From NCBI GenBank assembly GCA_000708835.1, contig DF237197.1, positions 41,987-105,986 of the forward strand: a stretch of 64,000 bases of DNA, in the 5' to 3' direction. Below, piece by piece: positions 1 through 10,614 of the stretch. This DNA comes from Klebsormidium nitens (lineage: Eukaryota > Streptophyta > Klebsormidiophyceae > Klebsormidiales > Klebsormidiaceae). The notes under the pieces are model-generated. The model ran no database searches, was not told the DNA's origin, and worked only from the letters and a program-made list of their open reading frames with translations. The position numbers and the translations under genes were made by a program. Each line of letters begins with the position of its first letter. Position 1 is the first letter of the stretch.

Positions 1-6
1 AAACTA

Positions 7-624
7 GTGCGGGGGGAGTTTTACCAGGTTCAGGACGGCAGCGCAGTAGGAAGGGGGCCCGAGGACAAACCAGCTCTGGAGGGTGGGCGAGAGAGGGAAG
101 AGGAAGCAGATTCGAAGAATCAAACGTCGCGAAGTGGAACAGAAGTGGTCGGGGAGACGAGTGACGTTACCACAGAAGGCGAGAGTCCGAACGGTCAGCC
201 TTCAACGGTTTCTTCGGACGTCCGAACGGCTGATTGTGTCAACAAATCAGCGGAGGAAAAGTCAAAGGATGCGCCACGTGTCGAGTCTCGGGAAGAAGAG
301 AAGAGCACGTCTGCGAGCAGTGAAATGATGGGTGCGTCCCCGCCCAAGGTTAAGAAGCGGGTCACGTTCTCAGAGCATAACCAGTACCAGATGATTGAGC
401 CGAACCCACCGCCGGAAGAACGAGCGCTTATGCGGAGCGACGCTCCTGAGAGATTACGTTTGAGGGATTGGGTTAGATTTGCAGGTAGGGCGGCCGAGAA
501 AGGGGTTAGGAACACGGTTATCGCGATTGCGGCAGCTGAGGTAGGAACGGTTATGTGGGTGGTTACGAGGGGTTTGTGGGAAGCGTACTGTGCGCCGACG
601 ATCAACGTCCCTCTACCATCTTGA
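7..624 (+). CDS. 3' exon of an unrecognised protein with an RVxF-like motif
   Basis: I do not recognise this protein. The frame is open from the left edge to a stop at 622-624, so this is probably the last exon of a gene that starts outside the window; the first Met at 7 need not be the true start. The first two thirds are charged and low in complexity (E, S, T, R, K), as in a disordered region. Near residue 117 lies KKRVTF, which fits the RVxF docking motif of protein phosphatase 1. The last 60 residues are more ordered and include a hydrophobic stretch (IAIAAAEVGTVMWVV) that could be a membrane helix or a buried helix. The opposite-strand ORF at 195-635 is a shadow. That the frame is coding is likely; the function is unknown. 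Confidence 0.45.
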   Translation: MRGEFYQVQDGSAVGRGPEDKPALEGGREREEEADSKNQTSRSGTEVVGETSDVTTEGESPNGQPSTVSSDVRTADCVNKSAEEKSKDAPRVESREEEKSTSASSEMMGASPPKVKKRVTFSEHNQYQMIEPNPPPEERALMRSDAPERLRLRDWVRFAGRAAEKGVRNTVIAIAAAEVGTVMWVVTRGLWEAYCAPTINVPLPS

Positions 625-3115
625 TGGAGGTGCACCGTCGTGACGCGCTTTGTCCTACAAGGGCGGACTTTGTTGTTTGTACACTAGAGGTCTCGTTATC
701 AACAAAGGTTCAATCTGGGAGGTGGTTCTGAACTTCTTTCCATCTCTGCTGGAGGCACTGCGGGGTCGACATTTCTCGCAATGAGTGATGACTTGCAATG
801 TTTATTCAAGTGCGTGTAGTATCCGTGTGCCGTGGGTATGCTGGTTCGACTATACAGGCAATGCAGAGGTGCTCAGGCTGGGCCAATGCTATATGAACTT
901 GTCGCCTCTCAGTGTCATACAATGACTGGCCGGAGAGACGTACCTTCTGCTTCGATTAAGAAATGCTGGCACGGGGCTTATCATTCAATTGTTAATCTGG
1001 CTTATGCAATTTAAGTTTAGCACGAGATCCTTCAATTAGTGGAATCACTATATTATTACAACTGCATATTCGTAACACTCGCGGCTGTCCAGCGCGCACA
1101 CCTTGGCGTGTGATTACAATCTGCTTCGACTGCTCAGTCGAACTGCAAGTGATTCATCAAATTCAAATATATATATGTTTACACTCGAATCTGATTTGAA
1201 CCTTTGGGCTGTATACCTGAACTACCGTCACACCTATATATTAGCTCTGATTGCCGTGCGCCCGCACATGCTAGTCGTCGAATATGTTTGCCCTAGCTTG
1301 AGCTAGGCAGGTACGATTTGACATGTCTCAGGGCATGCAGCTAGTCACTGAGTCTTCGCATATGCAATCTCATTTCATTCTATGGAAGAGGTCTGCAGAT
1401 CCGGCCCCACCGGCAGGCGGATGCATCTTGAGCGATCGTTCCTGCTCGGTCTTGTCAACAACGATTAATTGCACCAACTTTTTCTCAAAATTGAACAACT
1501 ACCTCATATCCTAGTTCTGCTAATCTACCGTACGCTCCTATATTGGCTTGCCTCTTTTACGCAGTAAAATATGCGGACTATTGCTTTCGTGTCAACCGCG
1601 TTTTTGCGACGCTGTACGACGCCGCTCTGCGGAAGATAGGGGAGCCGAGTCTGCCCTGTTTTCAGTCACCCGCACTTCGATACGAAAACGTACGCAAAAA
1701 CCCGAAAAAGGTCCACACCTCAAAAGCCACCGAGCCCAGACTGCCCCGCGCGCCTTCGTGGAATGTTGCTACGAATCGAACGCGGACGCGAGTGTCCCGA
1801 CGCGCAAAAACGTAACATTGTAACGCTTGACCTCGATTTCTCCGAACAGATTGAATACAGGCCTGCCACGTTGCATGCCGAAGGCTGTGAAGCTGCCACG
1901 TAGTGGTTTGTACCTCAATTATGCACCTGACACTGTGGCGTATCCCGGTCGTCAACCCAATAAATTAGAATTCAAATCACCCTTATATGCGATGGACTCA
2001 TTTAGTATTGCTGCTTTCGAATTGCAACGATGGGTCAAAGTGTCCGGAGGGAAGAGCGACTGAGATCCCGGTACGTACTGCAGTTGTTCAGACCACAGGA
2101 CGGTGTACGGACTTCCGTGTACCGCGTGTGCACGCTCGCGCACAGACTTCAGCACTTGCTTTAGTATGGCGGAAATTCACAGGAGGTAATCAGAGCAACG
2201 CCACACGATGCCACAATGTGCACTTTAATATTTCTGCCCGAAATCGCCCAATAAAAGAGGCAAGCCCCCGCCGCCCTTCTGGGCGGTCTACCATGTGATT
2301 ATGTATGTCTTGATATACATCCTGTACATCTACAACAAGTGGAGGCAACCTCGATCAATTGATCCTCCAGGCCGGCGGCAAAGCGGCTACACATGGCGGC
2401 GCATCCCTTCAAGGTCTTGGCATCCGGCCTCAGGATGACGATCCAACCGTCTGATGAGTAGCTTGCTTGTTTTACGAGCTCAGTAGGAGCTTCAGGATCA
2501 TAGCCTAGGTTTGAAGGACTCGGGCAAGATGATCCCGTCACGCCGTGCTCTAAGGACAATTGTTCAGCCATAATATGCACTGTAGTGTCAACTACTGGTT
2601 GCTTAACAGCCATGTTTGCTAGATAGAGGGATATCGTAGGTGTTCCGAAGTTCGAACTTGGTCGAATCTTGTGTTGACACCGTTCGGGCCCATGGCGCAA
2701 GCTACGGTCCTTATAATAGAAGTATGAATGAATGAATGCATCGATCGTGTTAATATTAATCAACACGGTCCGATCGATGTGCCAACCATGTGCAATGGGG
2801 CTTTGAGTGTTACGGACTACAAACAATCAAGTAGTCCTTGAAGGCCGCACATTTCGGTTGCATCACTCAGGCTGGTCAAAAGACCAATTGGGCGGGCGCA
2901 GCGCGCGGGCGGCCGGCCCAACCTAGCTCAATCGACGCTTGCAGAACCTACCTGAACCTGCAGTGATCTCTCGTTTGGAGGGGCTGAGAGCCTAGCTGCC
3001 GCTGCCGAGCAACAATACAGTGTCAACATCAGCCTACTCTCGCAAAGTCTAGAGATCAATAACGTCACTCTCGCAAAGCGGCAAACTTGCTTTACCTGCA
3101 TCGACGTTGAGGTAT
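625..3115. other. Gene-poor spacer
   Basis: This stretch lies downstream of the left-edge gene and downstream of the 3' end of the FKBP17 gene, which is read leftward. It holds only short ORFs without recognisable motifs. The longest is a 175-codon minus-strand ORF at 2299-2826, listed separately. AT-rich stretches, such as around 1000-1200, look non-coding. I see no RNA gene or clear repeat. Confidence 0.5.
2299..2826 (-). CDS. Possible orphan ORF, cysteine-rich C-terminus
   Basis: An uninterrupted 175-codon frame on the minus strand. The second half, from an internal Met (MAVKQPVVDT), ends in a cysteine cluster (CCRCTGC). I recognise no domain. It sits in an AT-richer spacer and its composition does not resemble the GC-rich exons nearby, so it may be a chance ORF. 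It is listed only because it is longer than others in the spacer. Transcript evidence would decide. Confidence 0.15.
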   Translation of the reverse strand: MFVVRNTQSPIAHGWHIDRTVLININTIDAFIHSYFYYKDRSLRHGPERCQHKIRPSSNFGTPTISLYLANMAVKQPVVDTTVHIMAEQLSLEHGVTGSSCPSPSNLGYDPEAPTELVKQASYSSDGWIVILRPDAKTLKGCAAMCSRFAAGLEDQLIEVASTCCRCTGCISRHT

Positions 3116-5439
3116 TTACGACGGAGCAATGGACACTCGCTCTAAAGCTACCGTGTACTCAAGCGTCGACCCCCCTGGAACGACGACCCCGTTTTGCAAT
3201 TCCACGTCACCCTCGCCGAATCCCAATTCAGGGGGGACGACTATCCTCCTCTTTCCCCCAGACTTCGCACTCGACAGAGCCTCCTCGACCCCCCTACAAA
3301 GACCACCCGCAAACGGGCGGCCTCCAAACACAAACGCTATGGCTTTCTGGCCCTTTGCAAAAGTATTAGCCAGCTGGATGTTGGCGCCGTCTTTCGTCGT
3401 GGCGACGGCGCTGAAGTTGATTAGAACGAGGTCACCCCGGAGAGGGCTCTGGCCACCGCCGATGACCAGGTCGGTGTACCGCACGCCATCTGGCAAGGTG
3501 ACCTCTTTTGCGGCCTTCACGTCCCTGCAGTGGCAAAGAGAAACGCTTGTCTACAGTAGTTGCAGGTGTCTTTCATCAATCGTCAGGAATCGACTCCATC
3601 ATATCAGCAGCCTGAGGGGCAAGAACAGGCACTAGTCTAGTTGCGGGGGTCATCCATCAACGGTGCGCTTTGCCTGACGCTTGTTGGACGTCAACTGAAT
3701 CGTTCAAGCAGCCTGAGGGACAAGAAAAGGCGCTTGTCAAGTCGCTGAATCATCATGTTGGGATCTCCAATGGTTGGCGAAAGTCTACTCGATTGAGTAG
3801 CCTTGACGCCAGCCGTCATACAGCGGAGACCTGTTGGTGTTTCCAGACCGCAAAACGTCCTCCTGTCGTCGTTTATGATTGCCCTTCCATTGGAAGCTAA
3901 GAGTGACCAACCATAAAAATTCGTCCCACACTTCGATGAACTTTCAAGGTTCAGCCTGACCGGCTGGCTCTGAAGGCATACTCTATACGCAAACACTTCA
4001 GCAAAGGACTCAAGGTTTGCCTTTTGGATACTGGTACGTTTCAGGAAAGGTCTAAGTGCATAGCGGAATGTCATCAGGGAAGGCAGGATGATAGATGGAT
4101 GAGAACATTGAGCCTGAACAGAGTACACCAACATGCTCTTTCTTTCTCCTGGTTTAGACTTGGTTACAGGACTTTCAAACGTCTTTCTTTCAGTGCTGTG
4201 CAGGCTGCCAACACAGCGACCTTCCAGCTGTCTACCTAGAAAACCCCTGAACAGGCAACTCACCACTCCCCATACTCAGGCATGGTTCAGAACGAACCGC
4301 CTGTCAAGGAAGACTTTCATCATAACCCAACAGAGTAACAGGAGTCACGGGGAAAGTCTCTCTTTGACTGCATCGACAGACTGCTCACTTGGTATTCTGT
4401 TCCGCTTCATAGACCTCTCTCCGCGTCTTGACCTGCTCGGAGATGACCCCAAACGACAAGATGCCCAGCCACGCCAGCCCCCCCGCCAGCCCAAACCGCC
4501 GGGTCAGCGCAGAGGAGATGAAGTCTGTTGAGTCCGCTTGCCGCTTCTTCTTTGGTGCCCCACTCTGCATTGATTTGCAGGAGTAGTTGTTTGACCGGTC
4601 CTTTTCAGAACTCGAGTGAGGGCCCAAAAATGTGTGACATTTGCAAGAAGAGCGGCCTGCAACCGGTGAGCTTGAAGTGCTCGCAGGGAGGCATTTGTGA
4701 CGGGGCGCTGATCAGTCTAACGCAGCTTACACTACCGTAGACCTCCCAGCGACAAATTGCCGAGCGTGTTCTCACCCGGGGTGGTCAGCAGCTCGCGGTA
4801 CAACCCAAGAAACAGAGTGACTGCATTCTTGAGTCATGACATTCAGGGGGCCAAGGTTTTCAGAGCAGAATCCTCACATGGTCAAGACCAATCTGGATAG
4901 AGTTCTGCCCCCCTTGCGCAGCCAGCTTCCTTGCAAGCTAGGATGAGAGCAGCTTCGACAGATGTATTTATGCGCATTCTGCAGATACATTGTCTTGAGA
5001 TTGTAAAACCAGCGCCATTGATTCACCATGTTGCTTTCTCCTTCTCAAGAGGTCCAGAGTATCTGTGTCAAAATCTGTGTACCGAAACAGAAAACGTGGA
5101 CCTAAGTGTCTTTCAAATGTGAGTGCAGAGTCTCACCTGCTGAGTAAACTGTGCCGCCTGTTCTCTCTCCTCTGTCTTCACGCTCAAGGGCGCTTGAGGT
5201 CCCTCGCTAGAGCTCCCGTCCTTCGCTGTCTCTCCGTCACTCTCAAGAGAGGCCCTGACATGCCCCGCTTTCTTCACTCTAGAACTCAAATGAGCGCCGC
5301 ATCGCCTCCTCAAAAGCACAGACGACGCAGTTTTCGCATGAAGCTCGAGTGCTGGGTTCAACACAGGTGGCCCTGAGCAACGCCTCAATGGAGCCTTCGT
5401 TGCTAAGCCGAAAGCGCATTGACAAGCAGCTGAAGTCAT
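3116..5439 (-). CDS. FKBP17: FKBP17-type peptidyl-prolyl isomerase, plastid
   Basis: Predicted FKBP-type cis-trans prolyl isomerase or chaperone of the plastid, most like the plant FKBP17 group. Three phase-consistent exons: 5137-5439, 4389-4564 and 3116-3524, giving 295 residues. Exon 1 encodes a Ser/Ala/Arg-rich transit peptide. Exon 2 carries TRRFGLAGGLAWLGILSFG, a twin-arginine followed by a hydrophobic stretch, then SEQVKTRREV; this could be a Tat-type lumen signal or a membrane anchor. Exon 3 is the FKBP fold: LPDGVRYTDL at its start, GGRPFAGGLCRGVEEAL, GGKRRIVVPPELGFG and a C-terminal LEYTVALERVSIAPS. The Trp normally found at the base of the pocket is replaced by Cys in GLCRG, so isomerase activity may be weak, as in many plastid FKBPs. 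The gene starts 457 bases from endonuclease V on the other strand. Confidence 0.9.
3545..3750. repeat. Imperfect tandem duplication, about 105 bp, in FKBP17 intron 2
   Basis: Two diverged copies of a segment ending in the same words (GCAGCCTGAGG then CAAGAA) occur near 3607 and 3711. The spacing of about 104 bases and further shared words (CTTGT, CATCAA, AATCG) suggest an old tandem duplication inside the intron. No function is visible. Confidence 0.35.
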
Positions 5440-5896
5440 GGTCTCTCAGCACACCTATCACCTTCTTACGCCACCTCCTTCCAATGCGCCTTCAACTTTC
5501 ACCTAAAGGCTAAATTGCAGCAGCTCGTATGCCCACGGACGAAGATTGGGTAGGTCTTGGGTTGACCAGGCTTCAGTACAGACGTCAAGACGGCCACCGT
5601 TAAACTTAACCCTGTCGTTGACACACTCTGAGCGGCGTGCGCAATGTCCTTCGGCACGACTGAGTGGTCGCTGGGCACGGCGCAGCGACCCAATCGGTTG
5701 GTTTTTGAGCCCCTGGCTGACCGGGAAGATAACCCAGCTAAACCACCCACGAGCGCTGCAAGGGATCCCTCTTTTGCTGTTGGATGGCCTCAGCCTGGCC
5801 CTGGGCCTCAGCCAGCAATTCAAATCCAATTCAGCAGTTCTGCGAGTAAGAAGACGGCGCCACTCCGCTGAAGGGGATGCCTGGGCTATCTTTCAG
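5440..5896. promoter_or_regulatory. Divergent spacer between FKBP17 and EndoV
   Basis: The two start codons face away from each other across 457 bases, so both 5' UTRs and promoters must lie here. I see no convincing TATA box. The plus-strand frame open across most of this region (5546-5947) also covers EndoV exon 1, so a longer EndoV N-terminus cannot be excluded. Confidence 0.4.
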
Positions 5897-8662
5897 ATGA
5901 TGGAGGGAGCGGAAGTTGCGGAGCAAAAGCGCATCTGGGAAGAGTAAGGTCTTTTACTCATAGATAATCAGCTCCAATATTGCCTCCAGAAGCTCATCAT
6001 CTGCTGTCAGCATTTTGCAAAAGATCTCCCTTTTGACCTCAGAAATGTTGTCTCCTTCCTTTTATCTTCATGACACTGCCAGTTTCTTGTGATGGTGGCA
6101 GCTCTGGTGATGCGAGCGTGCTATCTTTGTAAAGCGCACTGCAATCTGCAATTCCATAATTATGAAGCTTTTTTGGCAACCACAGGTCTCAGGTTGGCAT
6201 GGCATAGACGGCATATGAGGTCAAGCTCTGCAGCTACCCACCAGTTGTAGTATTCTCATTGAGGGCAATGCTGTGAGGTCACTCTGCGCTGTGCTTGTCC
6301 AGATACCCAAATCTGCATGAAAGCCAACAGAACTAGCGAGCGCTAGCTAATATCCTCCCTGCAGGGATCACCCTTGTGAGAAGGAATATATGCGCCAATT
6401 TAAAGATTACAAGACTGATTAGGTATATAAGTGGTCTGCTGTGTCAAGCTTGCCTCAACCTTTTCATTTCCGTCACACATCTTGCAGGAAGCAGGCAACC
6501 CTCCGCAGCCAGCTCATAACCCATGACGTCCACACTTGGACCGTTCCAGGGGGCCCCGTTTGCCCCCTTCAGGGCCCCCCCGGCAACGAGCTCCGCTTTG
6601 TGGGGGGCGTAGACGTCAGCTTCAGCCAAACAGACCCGGACCTCGCTTGCGCCGCTCTAGTTGTCATCGACCTCACAAAGCTCCAAGAGCCGGTTCCGGG
6701 GTCCGCAAAGTTTTCAGACACCGGCGGAGACGCTGTGGTGTACGAGCGGTGTGAGTTGGTCCGCTTGGACGTGCCTTACCTGCCGGGGTTTTTGGGGTTC
6801 AGGGAGGTCCCTGTGCTCAGGCCGCTGCTGGAGGAAGTGGCGCAGGAGAGGCCTGACATTGCTCCGCAAGTAAGTTCGGAGCTCTTGCTTCTCTAGTGGG
6901 TGCTGTTCAAGCTTGAGCAGTCTTATCTGTTGAGGAACCTGGGACTTCGATGGGTATCCAGGCACTCGTTGAAATGATGAAAGCAAGGTGGAAATGAAAC
7001 ATGAATGTGCTTCCCAGGGGAATGGAATGGAAAGTGGCTGGAAGATATCCTGAGGGAACAAGTTGTTCTTCTTACAAGAGGCATAGAGTGATAGAGGTCC
7101 CTTCGATACGAAGTCTTCATAAGCTACTTCATCTAATGACCTTAGACGAAAGAAGGTTTTCAAAGAATGCGCTTGCAAGTTCTGCGGTTTCCTTTTGTTT
7201 GCTCTTCTTCTTCCAACCTCCCATGGTAAGGAGGGGAGCGTCAATGCTCGCGAATAGTTGGGGTTGCAACGCAATGATGGACGTACAGGGACTGGCAGCA
7301 CAAAGGGAGACAAGCAGATTCTGACCCGCCTTCAGCCAACCTCTTCAGTTTAGGCAAGAGAGTCATAGTCCAAGGCGAGAGGGTCATTTGAAACGAGTTT
7401 GAGGACTATGTAGGGCCCAACAAGCGGCAAACTAGAGGCGGCCACTTTGTGCAGGTCATTCTGGTTGACGGCAATGGCATCCTCCACCCACGCGGCTTTG
7501 GCTCGGCTTGCCACCTTGGCGTGGCCTGCCACATGGCAACCATCGGGGTGGGCAAGAACTTCTTCCACCTAGACGGCCTGACTAGCGACGGCGTGCGCGC
7601 GCGCGCAGAGGCGCGCGGTCTGCAGCCGGGCGAAGCGATGGACATTGTGGGGGAGAGCGGAAGGGTGTGGGGTGCGGTGAGTTGCTAGTGATTGGAGGCG
7701 TCTAAGAACTTGGGACGGAGTCAGTTCTATCCTTCTATCGTCCTCCTGTCAACTTACTGCCAAACTTTCATCCTTGTCTGTACCTTACGTTGCAGAGAGT
7801 CGGCTCTAAGATCGCACGCTATGTCTCTTTTTGAGGCGGTACACGGACCATACGCAATACGGTATTTTCGCAAGTCAGACCTCTCTGAGGACTTTACATC
7901 TGTTCCAACCGTTTGTGCATTCATCCCGCAGGCTTATCGAACCCACGCCGGCAGCACCAAGCCCATCTTCGTGTCCGTCGGACACCTACTCTCACTGGAT
8001 ACCGCAGTCAAGATCGTCCGAGCCTGCTGTCGATTCCGGGTTCCTGAGCCGGTTAGGCAGGTGACTTACCGAGCGCGCTCCTACAAACCATTCAATGTTT
8101 CAGCCTGCTTTTGGTGGCGATTCCGTTTGCTTCACTCGCCTTCCAAACGATTCGTAGAAAGCTGGCTTGACTGCAAACGTCGTCTCGAGAACGGGTTCCT
8201 GAGCCGGTCCGGCAGGTGACTTACCAAAATGCGCGCTCCTACAAATCATTCAGTGTTTCAGCGTGCGGTGGGAATACTCTTGCTTCGTTCATGTTCTAAA
8301 GCTTTCGAAGAGAGCTGGCTTGACCGCAAATTTCGTCTCGAGGATCCTTTGTTCCTGGCTCCAACGCCAAAGCAGAAGTCCTTGATCTCTCGTGGAGCTA
8401 ATTGCCAGTACGATGACTCCAAGCCATGTCGAAGCGCTTAATTCAATCTGCTTGAAAGAAATATCCAGGGGGGCTTTCCCCGCCTGCAATCGCCGCCACC
8501 CGGCTTGTACCTATAGTAGCATGTTCGTCCAGCGTCCAACGGCTGAGTTCGCCACGTGTCAGTGTCACAACGTCAAACCTTCTTGACTTTGCGCAGGCTG
8601 ACATGCGGTCCAGAGAGCGCCTGCGTCAGCATGACGTCAGGGCCGCAGCGACGAGTGGCTAG
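5897..8662 (+). CDS. ENDOV: Endonuclease V
   Basis: Endonuclease V cleaves the second phosphodiester bond 3' of deoxyinosine; eukaryotic forms mainly cut inosine-containing RNA. Five phase-consistent exons: 5897-5943, 6488-6869, 7455-7676, 7932-8060 and 8597-8662, encoding 281 residues, a normal length for the family. Diagnostic motifs in order: [10 protein letters not shown] (first catalytic Asp), [11 protein letters not shown] (strand-separating wedge region), [20 protein letters not shown] (second catalytic Asp), then [17 protein letters not shown] and a C-terminal [15 protein letters not shown] that joins cleanly across the last intron. The start is the first of two adjacent ATGs at 5897; there is no obvious organelle presequence. 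The last intron holds a tandem duplication that copies the exon-4 splice donor. Confidence 0.93.
8034..8353 (+). repeat. Tandem duplication of about 155 bp spanning the EndoV exon-4 donor
   Basis: Unit 1 (about 8034-8188) starts in the end of exon 4 and unit 2 (about 8189-8343) lies in the intron. The segment ending in GGCAG before GTGACTTACC occurs at 8041-8070 and again at 8196-8225, offset 155 bases. Further matches run through CTCCTACAAA, CATTCA, TGTTTCAGC and AGCTGGCTTGAC. A partial third start follows near 8346. Copies differ by scattered substitutions. Confidence 0.75.
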
Positions 8663-10614
8663 CTGCTGACAACAGCCTAGGAAAGCGGACGATAATACTC
8701 GAACTCCACGGAGATGCCCCTTCTACCGAGCGGATCAGGCGCGCCCAATCTCTCCTTAGCCGGACAAGGGCAGGGACGCCGTACCGGTCAACATAATGAC
8801 CGCTTCACAAAGCAAAGGCCGGGCCAGAAATTGCATCATCAAGGGCTGCGTCTGGAAAGAAGGGGCTGCTGCCCGAGCGCTTATCGCCAAGGCTGGGGTT
8901 CACTTGCAAGGCATGAGGTTTTTGATTGTCCTTAGAGATGGGGCCAGCAGATCCTTGTGACGTTTGCAGTCAGTCGGATTGCAAAACTAGATTGCGAAAA
9001 CTGATCCGGCAGTTGGTGGAAGATGTAGAGAGCGTTGTGTCGTCACTTCCAAGATTCCCTCTGCATCAAGAGGACTCACTTGAACACGTGTTGCAAGCAA
9101 CTCGATGATTTAGCGACATGAAGGCCGGGTCAATCCGCTAGAGTTTCCTGCCAGCCATGCATGCGGCCGTGGTTGCCGCCGCGCTTGTGGCAGGTGTGCA
9201 TACGTGTGCACACCTGCCACATGTACGTTCCCAAAAGTTAGTTAGCTGGCGTCGCGACCAACTGACTGAGTAATGGTTCAACTGCGGGAGGTTCAATCGA
9301 GGATTGTCTGAACGGTCCATTGAAGGCTGACGAGTAATGTATCAAAAATTGCCCGGTCCGCCAACGTAGCATCGTGTGATGATCACAAACTTTCGACTTT
9401 CGTATACAGTGTCACATATTGTGATCAACACCGACATCTGCAACGATCTGATCAAATTGCTCCGATCGATTTAATAGATCCGGTGACACCTGCATGCGGC
9501 AAACTCGTAGGGGACGGTGGGGAATAGTAAGCTAGAAAGTGTCTAGCGTCGGAGTGAGTCTATAGCTGACATGTTCAATGATTAAATCAAAAGTTCAAAC
9601 ATTGTTTGCGTAAGAGGCGTATGCCTATACTGGCTACGCTTTGATTTGAAGACACGTACCGTCGTCAAACGCACATGTTGCATTCTTGGTACGGCCACGG
9701 TCAAAGGATTCACTGAGCCACATGCAAAACCACCCGTAAGCGGGTGATCCAGAGCACATGCATGCAATGATAATTATCTAGGTAGCTTTTGTGCAGGAGC
9801 ACCGATCAATGAATGATGGGCCTTGACCTTGCAATGTGAACCGTTCACGGTTGTTGAAGCCAAAAAGGTCCTGGCTTTGTGCATCCGGCCTGGATCGATC
9901 ATGAGTGAATGCAATCATGATCATCCATGTGTGTTAGTGACAGCGATCGACCATCAGAGTAGCTCACTAAGTCAGCTAATTAGTGATTAAAGTACGCCAG
10001 ATTGTATACATGCAATCAACCTGTATTGGACCGTCAATTAGCCTCTATAAGTGGTACGTCATCATCGGACGACGGATACACCATGTGCACACCTGACTCG
10101 ATAATATTTCGACTACATGGCATATACCAGCATTATCAACGTGTGTCAGACTCAAAGACGATCGGACAGGCTCTGACCTGAGTTTTTTGGGATTGATATT
10201 GAAGTGTTGTTCAAATCATGCAGTTTGACTGCACAGCATGATTCGATCAGAGCAGATGGTTCATTCCATTCAATACACTGGCACAGGATCGCGAATGTAT
10301 GGGCGCAGGCTTACTAAACCTTCAATACTTTCAGGCTCGCTCTAGCGGCACATGTTCAGCCAGGGCCAATTCAAAACGGTCAATCTCAGGACATGATGCT
10401 TGTAACCTGGTTCCCGTCTGCAGAGAACAGGATACGTCCCCCTGACCACTGTACGTCATGTGCAAGCAGCATGATTAAAGTCCAATCCTTGTTAATGATT
10501 GCTATGTTACAATTAAGGGTACAGTAGCTTGTTCGTACCAGCGGTCTGGTCGCTACGTGACCGAGGAACGTTTGCTGTGGTATCATGTACAGAACATCAG
10601 CTAGAGTATGAGTC
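8663..10614. other. Convergent spacer between EndoV and the Sel1 gene
   Basis: This spacer separates the 3' ends of two converging genes. It contains a 60-codon ORF at 8926-9108 with a CDVCSQSDC motif that I cannot support as a gene, a perfect hairpin at 9186-9221, and an AT-richer part (9300-10600) full of short self-complementary words such as TGATCA, CATGCATG and GATCGATC. No RNA gene was recognised. Confidence 0.5.
9186..9221. repeat. Perfect 15-bp inverted repeat with 6-nt loop
   Basis: The arm TGTGGCAGGTGTGCA at 9186-9200 is exactly complementary to TGCACACCTGCCACA at 9207-9221, with loop TACGTG. It could fold as a hairpin in RNA or DNA or be a dyad binding site. It lies well beyond the 3' ends of both flanking genes. 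Confidence 0.8.

Noticed and set aside
195-635. 146-codon minus-strand ORF at the left edge
   Set aside because: It overlaps the better supported plus-strand exon and has no recognisable motif.
8926-9108. 60-codon ORF with CDVCSQSDC
   Set aside because: Too short and without domain or splice partner; it cannot be told from a chance ORF.
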